Origin: an uncultured Lachnospiraceae bacterium
GTDB taxonomy: Bacteria > Bacillota > Clostridia > Lachnospirales > Lachnospiraceae
DNA: 35,485 nt
Reading direction: 5' to 3'
Assembly (NCBI GenBank): GCA_910587895.1
Contig: CAJUOE010000004.1
Location: forward strand, 1 to 35,485
Part shown: one piece after another, positions 6,629 to 16,185 of the stretch
Layout of the letters: the number at the start of each line of letters is the position of its first letter
Numbering within the stretch: position 1 is the stretch's first letter
The notes under the pieces: model-generated
What the model was told of the DNA's origin: nothing
Database searches by the model: none
The model's input: the letters and a program-made list of their open reading frames with translations, nothing else
Made by a program: the position numbers and the translations under genes

Positions 6629-8431
6629 ATGGCAGTGCAGGCAGCCGAGGTAAATGGCAGGATAGAAATGATGCGGGGAGAGATGAAAAAACGCGGGATT
6701 ACCATGTATATTGTGCCCACTTCAGATTTCCATGAATCGGAGTATGTAGGAGATTATTTCAAAGCGAGGAGTTATCTTACCGGTTTCACGGGCTCGGCGG
6801 GAACGGCTGTCATTACTCTGACGCAGGCCGGGCTGTGGACCGATGGCAGATATTTTATACAGGCGAAACAACAGCTTAAGGGCAGTGAGGTTGTGCTCTA
6901 TCGCATGGGCGAGGAGGGCGTACCCACGGTCGAAGAGTTTGTGCGGCAGAATTTAGCGCAGGGCGGCTGCCTGGGGTTTGACGGCAGGGTCGTAAATGGA
7001 AGGTCCGGGGAAACGTATGAGGAGATTGTGAGCGGGAAACAGGGGACGATCGCGGCGAAAGAGGATTTGGCAGGAATTATCTGGAAGGAACGCCCGCCCT
7101 TCCCCAAACATCCGGCGTTTCTTCTGGGAGAAGAATATGCAGGCGAGGATACAGAGAGCAAGTTGAAGAGAGTACGCGAGAAGATGAAGGAACATAAGGC
7201 CGACGTCCACATTCTGACGTCTCTGTATGATATTGCCTGGCTGTTGAATATCCGGGGAGGGGATATTGCGCATGTTCCGGTAGTGATGTCCTTTGCGGCG
7301 GTTACGATGGAGGAAAGTTTCTGGTTCGTCCACCATGAGGTACTGGATGATGAAATCCTTCGTTACTGTGCGAAACACCGGATTATCATCAAAGACTACG
7401 AGGATATTTATGCGTATGCCGGGAGCATTCCCGGAGGGAAGAAAGTTTTGCTGGATAAAAGGATTGTGAATTACCGCATCTGTCGCAGCCTGAAAGCAGA
7501 AGTTATTGCAAAGCGCAATCCCACAGAGCTCATGAAGGCCGTCAAAAATGAAACGGAGATTCGAAATATCCGCAATGCACATGTAAAGGACGGCGTTGCA
7601 TTTACGAAATTCTTGTACTGGCTGAAAACGCATATCGGGAAAGAAGAGATTACGGAGATGTCCGCGTCTGATTACCTGGAAACGTGTAGGCGAAATCAGG
7701 CGCTGTTTGCTGATTTGAGTTTCGATACCATCAGCGCATACGGTGCGAATGCGGCGATGATGCATTATGCATCGACGCCTGAGACAAATGCGACGCTGAA
7801 ACCGGAAGGATTTCTGCTGGTGGATTCCGGTGGACATTATCTGGATGGAAGTACCGATATTACAAGGACCATTTCGCTGGGCAGCCTGACAAGGGAACAG
7901 AAAGAATTGTTTACGGCGGTATGCCGCAGTAACCTGAACCTTGCAGCTGCCAGATTCCTTCATGGATGCCGGGGGACAAATCTGGATATCCTTGCCCGGG
8001 AACCGCTGTGGAGCCTGGGGCTGGATTACAGGTGCGGAACCGGACACGGCATCGGTTATTTCCTCAATGTCCATGAGGGGCCGAATGCTTTCCGTTGGCG
8101 CAGACCCGCGGAAGAGGACGGCGATTGTGTGCTGGAAGAGGGAATGATAACGACCGATGAGCCTGGCGTCTATCTGGAAGGAAGTTATGGAATCCGTACG
8201 GAAAATGAAATTCTCTGCAGGAAAGCAGAGAAGAATGAATACGGGCAGTTTATGGAATTTGAAATTATCACGTATGCGCCGATTGATCTGGACGCCATTC
8301 TTCCGCAGGAGATGACAGCAAGAGAGCGTGGCCGGCTGAATGAATATCATAAGATGGTATATGAAAAATTATCCCCATATCTCAATGCGGAAGAAAGGGA
8401 CTGGCTCAGGCAGAACACGAGAGAAATTTAG
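6629..8431 (+). CDS. Xaa-Pro aminopeptidase (M24B, aminopeptidase P family)
   Basis: A 600-residue cytoplasmic metallopeptidase that removes an N-terminal residue preceding proline. Its length matches the long three-domain form: two creatinase-N-like domains (~1-290) and a pita-bread catalytic domain (~300-545) plus a C-terminal extension. The five metal ligands are visible: D399 and D410 (VDSGGHYLDGSTDITRT), H473 (GTGHGIGYF), E511 (TTDEPGVY) and E525 (RTENEI). GAGGAG just before ATG 6629 supports the start. It follows ridA by 31 bases, so the pair likely shares the promoter at 6121. A role in peptide turnover during amino-acid fermentation is plausible. Confidence 0.93.
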   Translation: MAVQAAEVNGRIEMMRGEMKKRGITMYIVPTSDFHESEYVGDYFKARSYLTGFTGSAGTAVITLTQAGLWTDGRYFIQAKQQLKGSEVVLYRMGEEGVPTVEEFVRQNLAQGGCLGFDGRVVNGRSGETYEEIVSGKQGTIAAKEDLAGIIWKERPPFPKHPAFLLGEEYAGEDTESKLKRVREKMKEHKADVHILTSLYDIAWLLNIRGGDIAHVPVVMSFAAVTMEESFWFVHHEVLDDEILRYCAKHRIIIKDYEDIYAYAGSIPGGKKVLLDKRIVNYRICRSLKAEVIAKRNPTELMKAVKNETEIRNIRNAHVKDGVAFTKFLYWLKTHIGKEEITEMSASDYLETCRRNQALFADLSFDTISAYGANAAMMHYASTPETNATLKPEGFLLVDSGGHYLDGSTDITRTISLGSLTREQKELFTAVCRSNLNLAAARFLHGCRGTNLDILAREPLWSLGLDYRCGTGHGIGYFLNVHEGPNAFRWRRPAEEDGDCVLEEGMITTDEPGVYLEGSYGIRTENEILCRKAEKNEYGQFMEFEIITYAPIDLDAILPQEMTARERGRLNEYHKMVYEKLSPYLNAEERDWLRQNTREI

Positions 8432-8453
8432 CCGGCAGCTTTGCTGTCCGGCT
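8430..8453. terminator. Hairpin between convergent genes, possible bidirectional terminator
   Basis: AGCCGGCAGC (8430-8439) pairs with GCTG-CCGGCT (8443-8453) with one bulged T. It overlaps the aminopeptidase stop codon. T-tracts are poor on both strands, so it may need Rho or work weakly. Confidence 0.5.
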
Positions 8454-8472
8454 GAATGAATATCTGCTTTGG

Positions 8473-9552
8473 TCAGACGATTACGATGTTTTTCCCCTGG
8501 CGCTTGCCAATGTATAGCTTGGTGTCCGCCCGCGAGATGAGGGAGTCGATGGTCTGGTTCTTCTGGTGGGGCGCAATTCCCATCGTGATGGTGTGGGCAA
8601 TGTCCTGGTCTTCGAACCTGGTATCGGAGGCCAGAATTGTACGGCGAATCTTGTCTGCCAGTTTCTCAGCATCCTGTGTGGAATAGCCGTTTAACAGGAT
8701 CAGGAATTCCTCGCCGCCCCATCGGCAGACATAATTGCCTTTGGAGATGGAAGAAGAGATGAGGCCGGCGATATGCTTTAAAACCTCGTCTCCGCAGTTA
8801 TGGCCGTATGTATCGTTTATTTTCTTGAAATCGTCGATGTCACACATGATGAGACAGAATGGATTTCCGCTCTCAATCGCTTTTTCCAGTTCGGTTTTCA
8901 TGCTCCAACGGTTAAATAAGCCGGTCAGGGCGTCGTTTCCTGCAATCTTCCCGAGCATCTGATTTTCCTCGAACAATTTGTTCTGGGATACGCGCATCTC
9001 CAACATGAACAATATGGAGAACACGGAGATGAACACAAAGGTGCAGATACAGTTAAAAACATACAAACCGTTGATGGTAGCTGCATCTGTAATGGCATTT
9101 AGCGCTGTGTGGTTTCTGCTGTATGAATAGCAGCAAAAATAGGCAATGATGCCAATGCCAGCCCCAAGCATGGGGGTGAGCAGCCTGTGCTGTGTAAATC
9201 TATAAGAAATGAAGTAACCGGCAACCGTCAATGCAAAGAGGAATGTATAAAAACCGCAGTCCCAGCCGACCATGTGGGTGGTGATGATCGTATTCAATAT
9301 AATTTCCACAGTTGCCACATAATAAATATGCGTGTATTTTTCTTTGTGTAACGGAATGGTACAAAGAAGATACACGATGGCGGACGCCAGATTATAAAAC
9401 GTCATAAAAGAATCTTTCCGTAACAGGAAAAAGATAAAATATATCAAATGTACGGCAGAAACCGGGTAGATAATCATGCTGTATTTGAATTTCTCAGTTA
9501 TGGAAAATTTTCCGTCCAGAATCCGCTGGCTCAGTTCTGATAATTTATCCAC
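8473..9552 (-). CDS. Membrane-bound diguanylate cyclase (GGDEF)
   Basis: The protein has 359 residues. About six hydrophobic helices in residues ~23-185 form a membrane sensor of no family I can name. A short linker leads to a GGDEF domain (~200-359). The active-site motif is intact as GGEEF (279-283), with metal ligand D238 in CDIDDFKKIND and the GHNCGDEVLK segment. It should make c-di-GMP from two GTP. The inhibitory RxxD site expected five residues before the motif is replaced by SKGN (270-273), so classical product inhibition seems absent. The start is GTG (9550-9552) with AGAGG 8-9 bases upstream. It stands alone, convergent with the aminopeptidase and divergent from polA; the 275-base gap to polA shows no promoter I would stand behind. 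Confidence 0.9.
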   Translation of the reverse strand: MDKLSELSQRILDGKFSITEKFKYSMIIYPVSAVHLIYFIFFLLRKDSFMTFYNLASAIVYLLCTIPLHKEKYTHIYYVATVEIILNTIITTHMVGWDCGFYTFLFALTVAGYFISYRFTQHRLLTPMLGAGIGIIAYFCCYSYSRNHTALNAITDAATINGLYVFNCICTFVFISVFSILFMLEMRVSQNKLFEENQMLGKIAGNDALTGLFNRWSMKTELEKAIESGNPFCLIMCDIDDFKKINDTYGHNCGDEVLKHIAGLISSSISKGNYVCRWGGEEFLILLNGYSTQDAEKLADKIRRTILASDTRFEDQDIAHTITMGIAPHQKNQTIDSLISRADTKLYIGKRQGKNIVIV

Positions 9553-9827
9553 AGGCTTTACCTCTTAAATATTTCGAATGAAATGGTCCACTGGCACAAA
9601 ATATTGTATATAAAACAAATTATATCATAATTTTAGAGGGAAGAAAAAGGAATAATTATACAAAATACCAGCTGATAAGAGCAAAAGTAGTTGTGCAAAA
9701 CATACAAAATATAATCTTGTGCAGAAGAAGAAAAATTTAACTTTTAAAACGTTTTCATATAGTGTAAAATAGAAGTGATGTGATGTCATCCTGCCATCTG
9801 GCAGCAATAAGAGACAAGGATCGGGCA

Positions 9828-12470
9828 ATGATGAATAAAAAAATAGTTTTGATTGATGGACACAGTATTTTAAACCGGGCATTCTTTGGGATTCCTGATC
9901 TGACGAATTCAGAGGGACTCCATACAAACGCCGTGTACGGTTTTTTGAATATCCTGTTTAAGATACTGGAAGAAGAGAAACCAGAATATCTGATTGTGGC
10001 ATTTGACGTCCATGCGCCTACGTTCCGCCATAAGATGTATGACCAGTACAAGGGAACGAGAAAACCGATGGCACAGGAGCTGCGCCAGCAGGTGCCGGTC
10101 ATGAAGGACGTCCTAAAGGCGATGGGCGTTCTCATCGTCGAGAAAGAGGGTTATGAGGCGGACGATATTCTCGGGACCCTGGCGAAACGCAGCGAGCAGG
10201 AAGGACTGGAAGTGTCTCTGGTATCCGGAGACCGGGACCTTTTGCAGCTCGCCAGCGAGCACATTAAGATAAGGATACCGAAGACGAAACGTACCGGGAC
10301 AGAGATTGAAGACTACTATGCGGGTGATGTGAAAGACAGGTATCAGGTGACGCCGACAGAATTCATTGACGTGAAAGCGCTCATGGGAGACAGCGCAGAC
10401 AACATTCCCGGCGTGCCGGGAATTGGAGAGAAGACGGCGACGAATCTCATTGTGGCGTATGGCAGCATTGAAAACGCCTATGCGCATATCGAGGAGGTGA
10501 AACCTCCACGGGCGCAGAATAACCTGAGGGAACATTATGACATGGCGAAGATGAGCAAGGCGCTGGCGACGATTGAGGTAAATGCGCCGATTACATGCGA
10601 CATCAGCCAGTCAGCCCTGGGGAATTTATTTACACCGGAAGCCTATGTCTGGATGAAGAAACTTGAGTTTAAGAATATGCTGAACCGCTTTTCGGTGGAG
10701 AAACCGCAAAATCCTTTGGAGGAGCAGTTTAAGAAGATTATTAAGAGGAAAGAGGCGGACATTGTATTTGCACAGGCGAAGGAATCCGGGAAGGTCGGGT
10801 TTTATGTGCTGATGGAAGAACAGGTATTTGGCGTTGGCGTTGCATATGATAAGGAACATGTTTACCTTATAGCGGCGAATGAGGATATCAGCGAAGAATA
10901 CCTTCTCGAGGAGACAGGCCGGTTAATTGAAACGGTGGATCTGGCGTCAACCTTTGATTTGAAATCACAGCTGCCGCGTCTTTCCATTTCTGAGAAAGCC
11001 AGGGAACATGTGGAGGATGTGCTGATAGGGGCATATCTGTTAAATCCGCTGAAGAATGATTACGCATATGATGATATTGCCAAAGAACATCTGGGGCTTT
11101 ATGTGCCGTCCAGACAGGATTTGCTGGGCAAACAGACGCTGCGAGAGGCGGCAGGGGACAAACCGCAGGAGATAATGCAGTTTGCCTGTTTCATGGCATA
11201 TATATCCTACGAATCAGCCGGGATATTACAGCAGAAACTGCAGGAAAGCGGGATGGACAGGCTGTACCGTGAGATTGAGATGCCGCTGGCATATACCCTT
11301 TATGAGATGGAGCGCGAAGGCGTCCTTGTGAATGCCGGACAGCTGAAATCTTACGGGGAGGAGTTATCGGGGAAGATTGTAGAGATTGAACGGGAAATCT
11401 ATGAGGATGCCGGGGAGGAATTCAACATCAATTCGCCCAAACAATTAGGCGCCATTCTCTTTGAAAAATTAAAAATGCCGTACGGCAAGAAGACGAAGAC
11501 TGGCTATTCAACGGCGGCGGATGTGCTGGAAAAGCTGGCAGGGGAATATCCGCTGGTGTCTAAGATACTGGAATACCGTCAGCTGACGAAGTTAAAATCC
11601 ACGTATGCCGACGGGCTTGCAAATTATATCGAGCAGGACGGCAGGATTCATTCGTGTTTCCACCAGACGATCACGGCGACTGGGAGAATCAGCAGCACGG
11701 AGCCGAATTTGCAGAATATCCCCATCCGCATGGAACTGGGACGGCAGATTCGCAGAGTATTCATTCCGCGGGAAGGATGCGTATTGATTGACGCGGACTA
11801 TTCCCAGATTGAACTTCGGGTATTGGCGCATATGTCAGAAGATAAGAATCTGATAGAGGCTTACCGTCAGGCGCAGGACATTCACCGGATGACGGCGTCT
11901 CAGGTGTTTCACGTACCGTTTGAGGAAGTGACTTCCCTGCAGCGGAGGAATGCGAAAGCCGTCAATTTCGGGATTGTGTATGGAATCAGTTCGTTTGGAC
12001 TGAGCCAGGATTTAAGTATTTCCACGAAAGAGGCGTCAAATTATATAGATTCTTATTTTGAGACATACCCCGGTGTGAAACAGTTTTTGGACAGGCAGGT
12101 GCAGCAGGCGAAAGAGCAGGGTTATGTCATGACGATGTTTGGCAGGAGGCGGCCGGTACCGGAGCTTTCTTCGAGCAATTACATGCAGCGTTCCTTCGGG
12201 GAACGTGTTGCGATGAACTCCCCCATCCAGGGGACGGCGGCGGACATTATCAAGATTGCGATGATAAGGGTCAGCGATTCTCTGCGCAGGGAGAACCTCA
12301 GGTCGAAACTGATTCTCCAGGTGCATGATGAACTGCTGATAGAGACCTTTGAGGATGAAATAGATCAGGTGAAAGCCATTTTGAAAAAAGATATGGAAAC
12401 GGCGGCAGAACTTTCCGTGGAACTGGAAATAGACATGAAACAGGGAAAAGACTGGTACGAAGCACATTAG
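9828..12470 (+). CDS. polA: DNA polymerase I
   Basis: The protein has 880 residues and fills and repairs DNA, removing RNA primers. A 5'-3' exonuclease domain (FEN-like, ~1-290) starts LIDGHSILNRAFFG and includes GDRDLLQL and the helix-hairpin-helix GDSADNIPGVPGIGEKTA. The middle domain (~310-480) lacks the acidic DxE proofreading residues, as in Bacillus-type enzymes. The polymerase domain has motif A DADYSQIELR (~655), motif B RRNAKAVNFGIVYG (~705) and motif C QVHDEL (~830). Start: AAGGA (9816-9820) is 7 bases from ATG 9828; ATG 9831 is equally plausible, while an upstream ATG at 9780 adds a non-conserved lead. A TAAAAT at 9765-9770 could be the -10 box, with a weak -35. The next gene starts 18 bases after the stop. 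Confidence 0.95.
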   Translation: MMNKKIVLIDGHSILNRAFFGIPDLTNSEGLHTNAVYGFLNILFKILEEEKPEYLIVAFDVHAPTFRHKMYDQYKGTRKPMAQELRQQVPVMKDVLKAMGVLIVEKEGYEADDILGTLAKRSEQEGLEVSLVSGDRDLLQLASEHIKIRIPKTKRTGTEIEDYYAGDVKDRYQVTPTEFIDVKALMGDSADNIPGVPGIGEKTATNLIVAYGSIENAYAHIEEVKPPRAQNNLREHYDMAKMSKALATIEVNAPITCDISQSALGNLFTPEAYVWMKKLEFKNMLNRFSVEKPQNPLEEQFKKIIKRKEADIVFAQAKESGKVGFYVLMEEQVFGVGVAYDKEHVYLIAANEDISEEYLLEETGRLIETVDLASTFDLKSQLPRLSISEKAREHVEDVLIGAYLLNPLKNDYAYDDIAKEHLGLYVPSRQDLLGKQTLREAAGDKPQEIMQFACFMAYISYESAGILQQKLQESGMDRLYREIEMPLAYTLYEMEREGVLVNAGQLKSYGEELSGKIVEIEREIYEDAGEEFNINSPKQLGAILFEKLKMPYGKKTKTGYSTAADVLEKLAGEYPLVSKILEYRQLTKLKSTYADGLANYIEQDGRIHSCFHQTITATGRISSTEPNLQNIPIRMELGRQIRRVFIPREGCVLIDADYSQIELRVLAHMSEDKNLIEAYRQAQDIHRMTASQVFHVPFEEVTSLQRRNAKAVNFGIVYGISSFGLSQDLSISTKEASNYIDSYFETYPGVKQFLDRQVQQAKEQGYVMTMFGRRRPVPELSSSNYMQRSFGERVAMNSPIQGTAADIIKIAMIRVSDSLRRENLRSKLILQVHDELLIETFEDEIDQVKAILKKDMETAAELSVELEIDMKQGKDWYEAH

Positions 12471-12488
12471 AGAAGAGGAGCGAAGATT

Positions 12489-15362
12489 ATGCAGGTAATT
12501 GGAATCACCGGCGGAGTGGGAGCAGGAAAATCCGTCATTTTGGATTATTTGGAGGAGAACTATAAAGTAAAGAATCTTGAGGCAGACCGGATCGCTGAGA
12601 TGTTGATGGCGCCGGGGACGGAGTGTTATGAGAAACTCATGAAAATTCTGCCGGCGGAAATTTACAATGAGGACGAGACCATTAACCGTCCGGTTATGGC
12701 AGAGAAAATGTTTGAATCGTCGCAGCTTAGGCAGGAAGTGAATAAGGTGGTCCATCCCCTGGTCAAGGAGTATATCTGTGAAAGGATTGAAGAACAGCGG
12801 CAGATGCGGATCCTGGATTTTGTCTTTGTTGAGGCAGCGCTTTTGATTGAGGATCATTACGACAAGATTTGTGATGAGATCTGGTATATCTATGCGACGG
12901 AAGAGAACCGCAGGCAGCGCCTTACCGAGTCGCGTGCGTATACTCCGGAAAAGATCAAGCGCATGTTCCAAAGCCAGATGCCGGACGAAGAGTACAGGGC
13001 TCACTGCCAGGTGGTAATTGATAATAACGGCTCAAAGGAGGAGACGTTTTATCAGGTTGCGCAGTTAATCAAGAATAAAGGAGAAGTGGGACAGATGCAG
13101 GAACAGCAGATAGAAGGAATTCCTTTGGTATTCGGACTGGATATCGGTACCCGCAATGTCGTGGGTACGGTTGGTTACCGCCAGGAAGAAGAGTTCTTCG
13201 TGCTCGCACAGTATGTAAAGGAGCATGAGACGCGATCCATGCTGGACGGACAGATCCATGATATCGGACGCGTGGGACGTACAATTAACGCTGTGAAGAA
13301 GGAACTAGAGGAACAGCTTCAGATTGAATTGAACGACGTATGCATCGCGGCTGCGGGACGTGTGCTCAAGACGGTGACGACAAGCGTCAGCTATGAGTTT
13401 GCAGATGAGAGCGTGGTAACCGGAGAAGATATCCATACGCTGGATTTGCTTGGAATAGAGAAAGCGCAGCGTATTCTGAATGAAAATAACGATACGAAGT
13501 TTAAATTTTACTGTGTAGGCTATTCGGTTGTAAAATATTACCTGAACGGGGACGTCTTTTCCAATCTGGAAAACCACAAGGCAGAAGAAATCAGTGAAGA
13601 TATTATTGTAACCTTCCTGCCGGAAGATGTTGTGGACGGTCTGTATTCGGCAGTGGGAATTGCCGGGCTGAAAGTGGCGAACATGACTTTGGAGCCAATT
13701 GCCGCAATCAATGTGGCAATTCCGGAGGCATTTCGTATGCTCAATATCGCATTGGTCGATATTGGCGCGGGAACCAGCGATATTTCCGTGACGAAGGACG
13801 GAAGCATTATTGCTTATGGCATGATTCCAAGCGCGGGAGATGAACTGACAGAGCTTTTGGTACAGCACTACCTTGTGGATTTCAAGACCGCGGAATACAT
13901 TAAGCTGCAGTCAGGCGTGGAAGAAGAAATCGAATATCAGGATATCATGATGATCAAGCATACCGTTACCTCGGAGGAGGTGTGGCAGTTACTGAAACCT
14001 TTAGTGGACGACCTGGCAGACAGCATTGCAGCCAAGATTAAAGAGCTGAACGGCGGAGAGACCGTCAGCGCGACCTTTGTTGTTGGCGGCGGCGGTAAAA
14101 TACATGGGTTTATTGAGCATCTTTCCTTTGAGCTGGGACTGCCGCAGGAGCGTGTGGCGCTGCGCGGGGAAGAGGTATTGCAGGAAATTCATTTTGAACA
14201 GCAGGATATCCGCAAAGACCCGCTGCTTGTAACGCCGATTGGTATCTGTCTCAATTATTATGATCAGAAGAATAATTTTATCTTTGTGCATTTTAATGGG
14301 GAACGGATGAAACTGTACGATAATGACAAGCTCACGATTGTGGATGCCGCATTGCAGGCAGGTTTCCCGAATGAGCAGCTTTTCCCACGCCGGGGGAAGG
14401 AAATCAACTTTACCGTCAATGGCAGGAAACGGATTGCCCGCGGCGAGGCCGGCGAATCTGCGGTTGTGCGCGTGAACGGGCACCTTACGAATATCAACGC
14501 GCCATTGGAGCCAAACAGCGATATCACGATTGAACCGTCTACGCAGGGAAATGACGCAGTCTGCCATCTGGGAGACCTGGAAGAGTACGGAAGCTCCATG
14601 CTGAACGTCGAGGTCAACGGAAAACTTATCTCCTGCCCGAGGTTTGCGGAAGTCAACGGCGTAATTGAGATGTCTGATTACGAAATAAAGGAAGGCGACC
14701 GTGTGGAAATGCGGGGGTATTATACGGTTTCCCAGATTATAGAGTTCATGGATGTGGAAATTGATATGGACAAGGAAATTCTGGTAAACAATAAGCCTGC
14801 GGATCTGGAAACGCTGGTATATGAGAATTTTTCCATTGAATGGACCGTGCAGGCATTCCGCACGCCGCAGTCTGAAATGGAAAATATAGAAAAACAGAAA
14901 CAGGAATCCTTACCGGATAAGGAAAAGAAACAGGACGGCGAACAAACGAAGGAAAAGTCAAAGCTGCAAAAAAAGATCGACGCATTGCGCAATGTTGACG
15001 GGACTTATGAGGATACGGATCAGGAACTGACCCAGGAAGAGCTGGAAGAGAAGTTTATGGAGGAGCAGAAAGTGGAGGAGAGCGATATCCGTCCCACCAT
15101 TGTAGAGCGTGTGCAGCAGCGCGCGGCAAAACGTGCGGCGAAAAAGCTGGAAGGAATTGAGCTTCACATTGTAGTAAATAAACTTCCGGTTACACTGACC
15201 GGTAAGCAGTCTTATGTGTTCGTGGATGTATTTGATGTGATTGGATTTGATCTCAGCGCAGGGAATGGCAGAAGCATTGTCACCCTGTTAAACGGGGAAA
15301 CGCCTTCCTACACGGCATCGCTGAAAGAGGGAGATGTCCTTGACATTCATTGGGAGGAATAA
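12489..15362 (+). CDS. coaE: Fusion of dephospho-CoA kinase and an FtsA-like cell-division ATPase
   Basis: One uninterrupted 957-codon frame joins two proteins normally separate. Residues 1-~197 are a complete CoaE (last step of CoA synthesis), with P-loop GGVGAGKS (8-15), the D33 region EADRI and lid residues (RRQRLTESRAYTPE). Residues ~205-600 are an actin-like ATPase of FtsA type: phosphate-1 GLDIGTRNVVG (216-226), phosphate-2 VDIGAGTSDIS (~423) and adenosine GGGGKIHGF (~534). Beta-rich domains, a K/E-rich linker (~797-884) and a small C-terminal beta domain follow. FtsA tethers FtsZ to the membrane; no amphipathic membrane anchor is evident at this C-terminus. AAAGGAG (13077-13083) precedes an in-frame ATG at 13095 (M203), so the second protein may also be made alone. 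The gene lies 18 bases after polA and 6 bases before the MBL hydrolase gene, within one long operon. Confidence 0.85.
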   Translation: MQVIGITGGVGAGKSVILDYLEENYKVKNLEADRIAEMLMAPGTECYEKLMKILPAEIYNEDETINRPVMAEKMFESSQLRQEVNKVVHPLVKEYICERIEEQRQMRILDFVFVEAALLIEDHYDKICDEIWYIYATEENRRQRLTESRAYTPEKIKRMFQSQMPDEEYRAHCQVVIDNNGSKEETFYQVAQLIKNKGEVGQMQEQQIEGIPLVFGLDIGTRNVVGTVGYRQEEEFFVLAQYVKEHETRSMLDGQIHDIGRVGRTINAVKKELEEQLQIELNDVCIAAAGRVLKTVTTSVSYEFADESVVTGEDIHTLDLLGIEKAQRILNENNDTKFKFYCVGYSVVKYYLNGDVFSNLENHKAEEISEDIIVTFLPEDVVDGLYSAVGIAGLKVANMTLEPIAAINVAIPEAFRMLNIALVDIGAGTSDISVTKDGSIIAYGMIPSAGDELTELLVQHYLVDFKTAEYIKLQSGVEEEIEYQDIMMIKHTVTSEEVWQLLKPLVDDLADSIAAKIKELNGGETVSATFVVGGGGKIHGFIEHLSFELGLPQERVALRGEEVLQEIHFEQQDIRKDPLLVTPIGICLNYYDQKNNFIFVHFNGERMKLYDNDKLTIVDAALQAGFPNEQLFPRRGKEINFTVNGRKRIARGEAGESAVVRVNGHLTNINAPLEPNSDITIEPSTQGNDAVCHLGDLEEYGSSMLNVEVNGKLISCPRFAEVNGVIEMSDYEIKEGDRVEMRGYYTVSQIIEFMDVEIDMDKEILVNNKPADLETLVYENFSIEWTVQAFRTPQSEMENIEKQKQESLPDKEKKQDGEQTKEKSKLQKKIDALRNVDGTYEDTDQELTQEELEEKFMEEQKVEESDIRPTIVERVQQRAAKRAAKKLEGIELHIVVNKLPVTLTGKQSYVFVDVFDVIGFDLSAGNGRSIVTLLNGETPSYTASLKEGDVLDIHWEE
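13077..13097 (+). promoter_or_regulatory. Internal ribosome binding site and start codon inside the coaE-ftsA-like fusion
   Basis: AAAGGAG (13077-13083) lies 11 bases before an in-frame ATG (13095-13097), exactly at the border between the CoaE domain and the FtsA-like domain. A TAA one frame off (13076-13078) would end CoaE naturally if one base were gained or lost upstream. Confidence 0.5.
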
Positions 15363-15368
15363 GGGGAC

Positions 15369-16166
15369 ATGAAATTATGCAGTATTGCGAGTGGCAGCAG
15401 TGGAAACTGTATTTTTGCTGCCACCGAAAACACAAATTTGCTGCTTGACGCGGGAATCAGCGGGAAGCGGATAGAGGAAGGGCTTGGCGAAATTGGACAT
15501 ACGACCGGGGACATGGCGGGAATTCTGATTACCCATGAACACTCGGACCATATCAGCGGGCTTGGCGTAATCGCAAGGAGATATGGGATTCCAATCTATG
15601 CGACCAGAGGAACAAAAGAAGCTATTTTAAAATGTAAGAATGTGGGGGAGATAGAGGAAGGGCTGTTTCAGGAAGTTCAGCCGGATGTGGAATTTACGAT
15701 TGGGGACATCACGGTAAATCCGGTTTCCATTTCCCATGACGCCGCCCAGCCGACAGCGTTTGTGCTGCGGCAGGGAAGGAAATCCATGGGGGTAATGACA
15801 GATCTTGGCAGATATGACGGCTATATCGTAGAACGGCTGCAGAATCTGGACGTGCTGCTTTTGGAGGCCAACCATGACGTACATATGTTACAGGTGGGGA
15901 CGTATCCATATTATTTGAAACAGCGCATTTTGGGGGATAGAGGGCATTTGTCCAACGAGCTTTCCGGGCGGTTGCTTGGAGAGGTGCTTCACGACAATTT
16001 TAAGATGGCAATTCTGGGACATTTAAGCAAGGAAAATAATTATGAGAGGCTTGCCTATGAGACCGTAAGGCTGGAGATTGACATGGCGGATAATCCTTAT
16101 CATGCGGGGGATTTTCCCATCCATGTTGCCAAAAGGGATCAGGTCTCGGACGTCATTGAATTCTAA
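15369..16166 (+). CDS. yycJ: MBL-fold metallo-hydrolase, YycJ/WalJ-like
   Basis: The protein has 265 residues with no signal peptide. It begins with the family's hallmark LCSIASGSSGNC. The metal-binding HxHxDH is THEHSDH (H56, H58, D60, H61), with further ligands likely at the ISHDAAQP histidine and the LLLEANHD segment. This is the beta-lactamase-fold nuclease/hydrolase group found beside WalRK in Bacillus and implicated there in coordinating DNA replication or repair with cell division. Here it follows polA and the FtsA-like fusion rather than a two-component system. AGGGG just before ATG 15369 supports the start, 6 bases after the upstream stop. Exact substrate unknown. Confidence 0.85.
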   Translation: MKLCSIASGSSGNCIFAATENTNLLLDAGISGKRIEEGLGEIGHTTGDMAGILITHEHSDHISGLGVIARRYGIPIYATRGTKEAILKCKNVGEIEEGLFQEVQPDVEFTIGDITVNPVSISHDAAQPTAFVLRQGRKSMGVMTDLGRYDGYIVERLQNLDVLLLEANHDVHMLQVGTYPYYLKQRILGDRGHLSNELSGRLLGEVLHDNFKMAILGHLSKENNYERLAYETVRLEIDMADNPYHAGDFPIHVAKRDQVSDVIEF

Positions 16167-16185
16167 ATACTGGAGGTTAAATTTA

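Noticed and set aside
6953..8350. 465-codon minus-strand frame
   Set aside because: Antisense to the Xaa-Pro aminopeptidase, whose metal ligands are all intact; no ribosome binding site.
12036..13004. 322-codon minus-strand frame
   Set aside because: Antisense to the end of polA and start of coaE; His/Phe-rich composition typical of a shadow.
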